Assembly (NCBI GenBank): GCA_009785885.1
Contig: WQUE01000070.1
Coordinates: 1 to 7,073, forward strand
DNA from: Actinomycetes bacterium
GTDB lineage: Bacteria; Actinomycetota; Actinomycetes; Propionibacteriales; Propionibacteriaceae
Reading direction: 5' to 3'
DNA length: 7,073 nt
Below, piece by piece: positions 1-4,559 of the stretch (position 1 is the first letter of the stretch; every line of letters begins with the position of its first letter). The translations under genes and the position numbers were made by a program. Below the pieces are notes generated by a model, which worked only from the letters and a program-made list of their open reading frames with translations, had not been told where the DNA came from and searched no databases.

Positions 1-765
1 CCGGACATGTGACACCCGATCGGGTTCCGGAAACCCCCGCCCGGGGCCGTGCGACGAGGCCCGAGGAAAGGTGTCGCCCGGCGCGGCGACGGACAGCCCC
101 GGATCCATCCGTCACCACGCCGGGCAACTTTTCGAGATGGGAAAGGTAGGGGATAGCGACGGGTTCCATCAGACCCGCGGCTAAGACATCATCCGCGCCG
201 GCATGGCCTGCGTCCGGATGCCGGCGCAGGCACCACCCCGTCACGCCGCCGGCCGGGGTTCCCACTGGCGTCAGCGGGGGCCGGCTCACGAGCGGCGACC
301 TGGTCAGGGCCGCCAACATCGCCAGCGACAAAGCCGCGACGACGATCGCACGCGAACGTTGTCAACAGCTTCCGACGGTGATGGACCGCACCGTGGCACC
401 GGGGCCAGTGGCGCCGATGACTCTCAGCACACCGGTGAGTGTAACGGGAGCTCCACTCGCCGGCCGTCCCTCTCCTCCGTTCCTCTCGGCGTGCTCCCTG
501 GCCGCCGACGGACGAACCGCCGGGTGAGGCTTCGTGAACACGCTCGGCAAACATATCACCCAGAGATTGGGGTTGGGGAACACCGCCCAAACGCAGGTGC
601 CGGCCAACCCGGTGGCGACGTCGCACGGGACGGTCATCGCGGCAAGGTTTTCCCTCGTCGGAACCTGTTTGGGCACCATCCGACGGCCGGGTTGCCAGCC
701 CTGTCGGGCGCACCGGCGGTGTTCCCTCAAGGCTGACAACTCAGGGCTGGTGCGTCGGCTAGCGG
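1..765. other. Left flank without a supportable gene
   Basis: I see no gene here that I would defend. On the minus strand one frame is open from position 361 to the window edge, with a possible ATG at 319-317. It contains a hydrophobic, signal-like run (AIVVAALSLAMLAAL) but no ribosome binding site, and a stop at 364-362 separates it from a second minus frame (739-365). On the plus strand the complementary frame is open from 150 to 524 but has no start codon before 378-383, and after the stop at 525-527 it reopens from a GTG at 534. The two strands share the same wobble position, so GC bias does not decide between them. None of the translations resembles a protein I recognise. The stretch may be a decayed gene or the edge of a partial gene. 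Confidence 0.4.
76..125. repeat. 18-bp inverted repeat, possible terminator or RNA hairpin
   Basis: The arms are GCCCGGCGCGGCGACGGA (76-93) and TCCGTCACCACGCCGGGC (108-125), separated by 14 bases. Read as plus-strand RNA, 16 of 18 positions pair and two are C/A mismatches. Read as minus-strand RNA, the same two positions become G-U pairs, so all 18 pair. This suggests that the functional transcript may be leftward. On the plus strand a short T4 run follows at 129-132, which would suit a terminator for a rightward transcript entering from outside the window. The direction is undecided. Confidence 0.5.
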
Positions 766-836
766 CGTGCCGCCTCGCGCTGCCGCCGGGTGACCATCTG
801 GCTCAAGCTCGCCGCGACGAGCAGGAACGCCGCCGC
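759..836 (-). pseudogene. Detached 3'-end copy of the surface-protein gene (C-terminal anchor fragment)
   Basis: Read leftward, this segment encodes AAFLLVAASLSQMVTRRQRE followed by AARR and a TAG stop at 761-759. It is the membrane-spanning and positively charged tail of the large surface protein encoded at 4560-7073, in the same reading frame. The DNA of 766-836 matches 4591-4661 at 70 of 71 positions, and similarity stops abruptly at both ends. The frame stays open further upstream (to 983), but those residues do not resemble the surface protein and there is no convincing start. I therefore read it as a gene remnant or a duplicated insertion border, not a working gene. Confidence 0.7.
766..836. 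repeat. 71-bp direct repeat, left copy
   Basis: Matches 4591-4661 in the same orientation at 70 of 71 bases; the only difference is C at 783 versus G at 4608. The two copies enclose 3,754 bases (837-4590) containing the whole rightward gene cluster. Similarity begins and ends sharply: left of 766 and right of 836 the sequences are unrelated to the flanks of the other copy. Confidence 0.93.
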
Positions 837-922
837 CACGCGAACAACACCGGTCTTCTCGCACACGAGGAACGATCCTGCCTGTGGGGGATGCACTACA
901 CGATGATTCTTAGCGACTTTGG

Positions 923-945
923 CGAGAGCCCCCCCCCCGCTCTCG
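923..945. repeat. Stem-loop with a C10 homopolymer tract
   Basis: CGAGAGC (923-929) pairs with GCTCTCG (939-945), enclosing nine further cytosines, so the C run is ten bases long (929-938). It lies about 145 bases upstream of the secreted-protein start codon. Homopolymer runs of this length are prone to slip in replication and in sequencing. Any effect on expression is inference. Confidence 0.6.
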
Positions 946-1037
946 ACTTCCAGGCGTAGCATCTCTATCAGGCGCAACAACACGAGAGGCCGGGAGACAC
1001 CTCCGGTCCCGCATCCCCCGCAGTCCTCTTGCGCACA

Positions 1038-1065
1038 TGACGGCCCCAGGGTGGGGCTGCCGTCA
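1038..1065 (+). promoter_or_regulatory. Stem-loop directly upstream of the Shine-Dalgarno of the secreted-protein gene
   Basis: TGACG (1038-1042) pairs with CGTCA (1061-1065), and inside it GCCCCA (1043-1048) pairs with TGGGGC (1052-1057) over a GGG loop, leaving a three-base bulge (1058-1060). It ends ten bases before AGGAGG at 1076-1081. There is no T run, so it does not look like a terminator. It could be a 5' UTR structure that stabilises the message or tunes translation, or a dyad operator. I cannot choose between these from sequence alone. Confidence 0.5.
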
Positions 1066-1088
1066 GATGTGTTATAGGAGGTAGCACA

Positions 1089-1529
1089 ATGACATCAATG
1101 TCCGACTCGGCCTCGCCTCGCGCGGGCGGCGTCCCCAGGTTCATCAAGCTGGCGGCTGTTGCTCTCAGCCTGATGCTTTCGTTCACGGCTTTCGGCGCCT
1201 CGATCGCACATGCGAGCCCTGGACCTCACAACACGGCGCACCAAACGCTCGTCAAGTCGTGGACCGGAATACCGATCTATCGAGTTGGGGAAGAGGCTGA
1301 CTACTACTCCAACGGCAAGGCCATCACGCAGTGGGACACTGCTTATCCCTGGATGGCCTCGTATGGGTTATGGAGTTACTCCAATGCCAAGGCAAGCTGG
1401 CCGTACAAGTCGGCGACATACAGCTACATCAAGGGAACTGCCGACTTCTGCCTCGGGGCCAGCACCCAGTGGGTCAATGTCTGCGTGCAGAAGGTATCCG
1501 ATTGGGACTATTCGTACGCATACAACTGA
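1089..1529 (+). CDS. Secreted aromatic-rich protein, candidate bacteriocin-like antimicrobial
   Basis: Encodes 146 residues starting at an ATG seven bases after a perfect AGGAGG (1076-1081); a second ATG at 1098 is possible but less well spaced. A Sec signal peptide is clear: a basic segment (R11 to K20), a hydrophobic core (about 21-40), and an Ala-His-Ala cleavage site, probably after A42. The mature part is about 104 residues with seven Trp and twelve Tyr, mostly in the last 90 residues, and it ends in DWDYSYAYN. Two cysteines (C121 and C132) could form a disulfide outside the cell. There is no membrane anchor or catalytic motif. Length, export and aromatic content recall class II or lactococcin-972-type bacteriocins, and the downstream E-loop ABC transporter supports a self-protected toxin. 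I see no sequence match to a named family, so the role is inferred. GC content is low for the window (33 of 60 bases at 1381-1440), suggesting recent acquisition. Confidence 0.88.
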   Translation: MTSMSDSASPRAGGVPRFIKLAAVALSLMLSFTAFGASIAHASPGPHNTAHQTLVKSWTGIPIYRVGEEADYYSNGKAITQWDTAYPWMASYGLWSYSNAKASWPYKSATYSYIKGTADFCLGASTQWVNVCVQKVSDWDYSYAYN

Positions 1530-1543
1530 CTGATTGCCGCCTG

Positions 1544-1590
1544 AGCGGTGGTCTCTCCGGCAAATCATCCTGTTCGGAGAGACCACCGCT
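1544..1590 (+). terminator. Perfect 16-bp stem-loop between the secreted-protein gene and the transporter genes
   Basis: AGCGGTGGTCTCTCCG (1544-1559) and CGGAGAGACCACCGCT (1575-1590) are exact reverse complements around a 15-base loop. It starts 15 bases after the stop codon. No T run follows, so it is not a textbook intrinsic terminator. A stem like this between a bacteriocin gene and its immunity genes often acts as a partial terminator, or protects the 3' end of the first message, giving much toxin transcript and less transporter transcript. That role is inference from position; the structure itself is plain. Confidence 0.75.
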
Positions 1591-1652
1591 GTGGCAGCGG
1601 CCAGGTGTTGAGAGATATAGGATTGCATCATGGGCCTACGCGGAGGTGACAG

Positions 1653-2585
1653 GTGGACCGGGTCGAAACAGTCTCCCACGAGCACACGTGCGCCATCCTG
1701 GCGAAGGATGTCCGGAAGTCGTACGGCGCCAAGTCCGTCCTCACCGGCCTGGACCTCTCCGTGGTGCCGGGCGACATCTGCGCCGTTCTGGGTCGCAACG
1801 GGGCAGGCAAGACGACGCTCCTGAAGATTCTTCTGGGCCTTGCACCCGCAAACTCCGGCGAGATTCGCGTGTACGGGGAAACACCTGGCCGGGCGAATTC
1901 CCGCATCGCCTACCTGTGTGAGAATATCGCCCTGTACCCGCACCTGTCGGCTCGCGACAATCTGAGGGTGGCGGCCCTCGCCGGCGGCCTACCGGACCCC
2001 GCCAAGAATGACATCGGCGAAACGTTGGAGCGCGTGGACCTCGCAGCGGCCGGGGCGAAACCGGCCCGGTCTTTCTCTCTCGGCATGAAACGACGGCTGC
2101 AGCTGGCGATGGCCCTGCTGATCAAGCCCGCCGATCTGATGATCCTGGATGAGCCGACCAACGGCCTCGATGTCGACGGACTGTTGTGGCTGAAACAGCT
2201 CTTGCGCGATCTGCGACGCGAAGGCCTGTCCGTGCTCGTGGCGAGTCATGCGATGGCCGAGATGCAAGACATCGTGACAAGCTACGCCATTCTCAGCGAC
2301 GGCGTCATCAAGGCCCGTGAAACCTGGAGCCCGGACAGCCGGATCGTCCACTGTCACATCGGCGTTGCGTCCGGCGATGTCACACGGGCTCTCGCGGCCT
2401 TGTCGGCGGAGACCGAGGGCGCCCACCTCACAGCGCAGCGGGGCGTCGAGTTGGAGACGACACTGCCGCAGGCCCGGGTACATGAAATCCTCCATCGGGC
2501 CGACGTGGTCCCGGAGTACGTCACCCCGGTCGTGCTGACACTCGAGGACGTGTTCTTGTCGGTGACCGGGGAGGCGGCCCGATGA
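1653..2585 (+). CDS. ABC transporter ATP-binding protein, BcrA/LanF-like with E-loop
   Basis: Encodes 310 residues from a GTG start, chosen because GGAGG (1642-1646) lies six bases upstream and because the ATPase fold begins about 14 residues in. Motifs in order: Walker A GRNGAGKT (47-54); a glutamate at E90 in the place of the usual Q-loop glutamine, within YLCENIALYPHLS; signature SLGMK (142-146) instead of LSGGQ; Walker B LMILDE (162-167); and the switch histidine H199. The E-loop and SLGMK signature are features of bacitracin and lantibiotic self-immunity ATPases (BcrA, LanF). A tail of about 90 residues follows the ATPase core, as is usual in this family. It should energise the two permeases encoded just downstream, probably to expel a membrane-active compound or the product of the first gene from the membrane. 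The stop overlaps the next start (ATGA). Confidence 0.93.
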   Translation: MDRVETVSHEHTCAILAKDVRKSYGAKSVLTGLDLSVVPGDICAVLGRNGAGKTTLLKILLGLAPANSGEIRVYGETPGRANSRIAYLCENIALYPHLSARDNLRVAALAGGLPDPAKNDIGETLERVDLAAAGAKPARSFSLGMKRRLQLAMALLIKPADLMILDEPTNGLDVDGLLWLKQLLRDLRREGLSVLVASHAMAEMQDIVTSYAILSDGVIKARETWSPDSRIVHCHIGVASGDVTRALAALSAETEGAHLTAQRGVELETTLPQARVHEILHRADVVPEYVTPVVLTLEDVFLSVTGEAAR

Positions 2586-3361
2586 GAGCCATCCGCGCAC
2601 AGCTGATCCAGGTGACCAGGACCCGTTTCATCTGGGTGTGCTCGGGCATCTGCGCGATCGTCCTCGCGTACGTCTTCTACCAGTACACGGTGAACACCGG
2701 ATCGGGTGTGGGCGGGCCGGACGCCGGGAACCCGGCCACCCTGGTGTGCCTGTTCCTGCTCCTGATGATGTCGATCCTGGGCATCCTGCCCGCCGTGGCC
2801 ACCGGAAGCTATCTCGGAGGCAAGGACGACGACTACTCGACGGCGGGCAACATGGTGGTGAGCGGCGGGCGACTCCGGACTCTGGGCACAAAGCTGGCAG
2901 CGTTGGCCGTGATCAGTGTGCTCGTGGTACTCGCGGTGGTGCTGCTGGGTGTCGTGATGGGCCTGGTCAGGGCCGGCGGATGGGGAGGCGAGACGATGCG
3001 GCATCTCCCCGCGCAAATCGGGTTGGCCTTCGTGGTGCTCTTCATGACCGGTCTCCTGGCGCTCGTCGTCGCGGTCCTCGCACGCGGTGTCGCGGTTGCG
3101 AACATTGCGTGCTACGTCGCGCTCGCGGGCCAGATGTTCCTGCCGACAAGCGCCAGCCGGGTGGTCCAGTGGGTGAGTCCGATGGCCTACGTCCAAGGAC
3201 TCATCCCGGCACAGTTCCCCCAGTTGGCGAACCTGCCCGGAGTCACGGTTCTTGCTGGTTCGGGTTCCGTTCGTCAGGGGCTGATCTGGGGTGCGGTGGT
3301 TCTTGCCTTCGAACTCGCCCTGCTCGTCGGGGTCGCCTTGCGACGAGAGGTCCGGTCATGA
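2582..3361 (+). CDS. ABC-2 type permease (first), LanE/G-like
   Basis: Encodes 259 residues from an ATG that overlaps the ATPase stop by four bases, with GGGGAGG (2568-2574) as ribosome binding site. Six hydrophobic segments can be picked out at about residues 16-36, 54-76, 104-128, 144-166, 168-188 and 233-253, the usual layout of an ABC-2 permease half. The cytoplasmic stretch between segments 2 and 3 (KDDDYSTAGN...SGGRLRTLGTKL) is the typical region that contacts the ATPase. Size and topology match the permeases of bacteriocin-immunity transporters such as LanE and LanG. It presumably pairs with the second permease (3791-4558). The transported substrate is unknown; I infer the secreted protein or a similar membrane-active compound. 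Confidence 0.88.
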   Translation: MRAIRAQLIQVTRTRFIWVCSGICAIVLAYVFYQYTVNTGSGVGGPDAGNPATLVCLFLLLMMSILGILPAVATGSYLGGKDDDYSTAGNMVVSGGRLRTLGTKLAALAVISVLVVLAVVLLGVVMGLVRAGGWGGETMRHLPAQIGLAFVVLFMTGLLALVVAVLARGVAVANIACYVALAGQMFLPTSASRVVQWVSPMAYVQGLIPAQFPQLANLPGVTVLAGSGSVRQGLIWGAVVLAFELALLVGVALRREVRS

Positions 3362-3798
3362 GGAGCGGGGTGAAGCGAGGTCTTGTCGTCGCCGGGATTG
3401 TGGTCGCGGCGGTCGTCGTCGCCTTCGTCGCGCTGATGGCTCCGGTCGGTGGCCGTAGCGAGTCGTACGGCACAAACGTCGCCTATCGTGACGCGGGCAG
3501 GACCCAGGCGGTGAGTGTGACCGTCACCTACAGTCTCACGTCCTCACGCTCCGAGTCGTATCCGGTGCGACCACTCGCGGCGTCCCTGCCCGTCAGTTGG
3601 ACCGCTCCCGACACGAGCGCGGCCGGGACCGTGTCGCTGCGGCGCGACGGCAAGGAGTTGCAGCGGCAGCCGGTGTCGGGGTCCGGTTGCACGCACTGGC
3701 CGGTGGACGGCGGAGCCGCGTACCAGATCGTCATCGCGGTCGGCCCTGGGGACGGCACCGTGAGCATCGCCTGGGACGAGGCGGCAGACTGTGGCTGA
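3358..3798 (+). CDS. Small membrane-anchored extracytoplasmic protein, possible immunity accessory
   Basis: Encodes 146 residues. The ATG overlaps the stop of the first permease by four bases, with GAGAGG (3345-3350) seven bases upstream. A basic N-terminus (MRSGVKR) precedes one hydrophobic helix (about 8-28), so the protein is probably held in the membrane with the remaining 118 residues or so outside. There is no lipobox cysteine after the helix. The outer part is rich in Val, Ser and Thr with alternating hydrophobics, suggesting a beta-sandwich, and contains two cysteines (C111 and C145). I recognise no family. Its place between the two permease genes, tied to both by overlaps, suggests a subunit or accessory of the transporter, comparable in role to the LanI or LanH immunity helpers; that comparison rests on context only. 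Specific binding of the secreted protein is possible. Confidence 0.8.
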   Translation: MRSGVKRGLVVAGIVVAAVVVAFVALMAPVGGRSESYGTNVAYRDAGRTQAVSVTVTYSLTSSRSESYPVRPLAASLPVSWTAPDTSAAGTVSLRRDGKELQRQPVSGSGCTHWPVDGGAAYQIVIAVGPGDGTVSIAWDEAADCG

Positions 3799-4558
3799 GT
3801 CGCATGGCCCGCGGCGTTGGACCAGGCAATGGGCGGCCGACACACTTGTGCTCCGCGGCAGCGGCCTCGTGCAGGGCGCGTTCGTTGCGCTGCTATTGCT
3901 GTTCGCCTACTTGATCTACATCGCCGGCGACATGGTCACAAGCTCCACATTGCCGGGCTACTACGCGCGACAATCCCTGCTGGTGATGGCCATGCTGGGC
4001 AAACTCGCCCTCGTTGTGGTTGCGGTCACGTTGGGGACCCTGGATGTGCAGTGCAACACGTGGGGTATGCGGGTGACGTCCTACTCGGCAGCCCAGGTGA
4101 CCGCGAGCCGGCTGGCAGCCCTCGTCATCGCAGCCGCCGTCGTGACGTTGGCCGCCCTGCTGGTCGGCGAGGTGCTCGATGCACTCGTTTCGCTCAGCGG
4201 TCCACCGCTCGACGCGCTGGTCCAGTTCGCGGTCGCCTGTGCGGACGTGACGCTGTGGGCGCTGATCGCGTTCACGGTGGCGACGGCGACGCGGAGCCTG
4301 GCCGCGTCGGCGGGTGGCGTCATCCTCTACGTCTTGGCAGAGATGTATCTCGAGTCCCGCCTGCCCCGCAGCTTGCTGGCGTATCTCCCAAACTGGAATT
4401 CGCTGGTGCTGGCGGATCGTGTATTCCCTCACGAGGACGGCGGTATCGGGATCGTGCTGGCCCACACCGGCACGATCCCCTGGAGCGCAGGTGCGTACGC
4501 GATCTACGTCGCCGCCGCATGCGGCGTGGCAATTCTCTCCGCGCGCCGTGAGGTCTGA
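3791..4558 (+). CDS. ABC-2 type permease (second), LanE/G-like
   Basis: Encodes 255 residues from a GTG that lies inside the preceding gene (8-base overlap); GAGG (about 3779-3782) serves as ribosome binding site, and no ATG is in frame nearby. Hydrophobic segments fall at about residues 27-46, 62-82, 105-128, 144-166, 170-187 and 233-249. The stretch DVQCNTWGMRVTSYSAAQVT (85-104) is in the position and style of the ATPase-contacting loop of ABC-2 permeases, where a short acidic-to-Trp-Arg motif is common. It differs clearly in sequence from the first permease, so the two are likely to form a heterodimer, as LanE and LanG do. The stop codon ends one base before the stop of the convergent surface-protein gene, with no obvious terminator between them. 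Confidence 0.88.
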   Translation: MAESHGPRRWTRQWAADTLVLRGSGLVQGAFVALLLLFAYLIYIAGDMVTSSTLPGYYARQSLLVMAMLGKLALVVVAVTLGTLDVQCNTWGMRVTSYSAAQVTASRLAALVIAAAVVTLAALLVGEVLDALVSLSGPPLDALVQFAVACADVTLWALIAFTVATATRSLAASAGGVILYVLAEMYLESRLPRSLLAYLPNWNSLVLADRVFPHEDGGIGIVLAHTGTIPWSAGAYAIYVAAACGVAILSARREV

Positions 4559-4559
4559 C

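Larger units (their letters stand above)
837..1088 (+). other. Leader/intergenic region before the secreted-protein gene
   Basis: This stretch separates the left repeat from the cluster. It holds a poly-C hairpin (923-945), a second hairpin (1038-1065) and a strong Shine-Dalgarno AGGAGG (1076-1081). The cluster promoter should lie here, but I see no convincing -35/-10 pair. A 22-codon plus-strand frame from an ATG at 891 to a stop at 957-959 has no proper ribosome binding site and is not called. Confidence 0.5.

Noticed and set aside
14..25. 12-bp palindrome ACCCGATCGGGT
   Set aside because: It is short and isolated near the window edge, with no gene or promoter to relate it to.
534..959. 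Plus-strand 141-codon frame from a GTG
   Set aside because: It runs antisense through the duplicated surface-gene fragment, has no good ribosome binding site, and gives no recognisable protein.
891..959. 22-codon leader-like peptide upstream of the secreted-protein gene
   Set aside because: There is no Shine-Dalgarno at proper spacing, and the frame crosses the poly-C hairpin; the evidence is too weak.
968..1186. 72-codon minus-strand frame
   Set aside because: It is antisense to the start of the secreted-protein gene and its leader, with no support of its own.
1089..1529. Lactococcin 972 family assignment
   Set aside because: Export, aromatic content and a Tyr-rich end are similar in style, but I see no alignable motif. 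The expected large DUF1430-type membrane protein is also absent from the neighbourhood.
1089..1529. Lanthipeptide or other RiPP precursor
   Set aside because: It has a Sec signal peptide and only two cysteines, and no modification enzyme lies nearby.
1630..1824. ATG at 1630 as start of a separate small gene
   Set aside because: It is out of frame with the ATPase, and its Ser/Arg-rich product is a shadow; the GTG at 1653 has the ribosome binding site.
2354..3196. 280-codon minus-strand open frame
   Set aside because: It is a His/Arg/Asp-rich shadow of the ATPase and permease genes, typical of high-GC antisense frames.
2638..3798. 386-codon plus-strand frame starting inside the first permease gene
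   Set aside because: Only its last 146 codons (from the ATG at 3358) are a gene; the earlier part is an Arg/Gly-rich out-of-frame reading of the permease gene.
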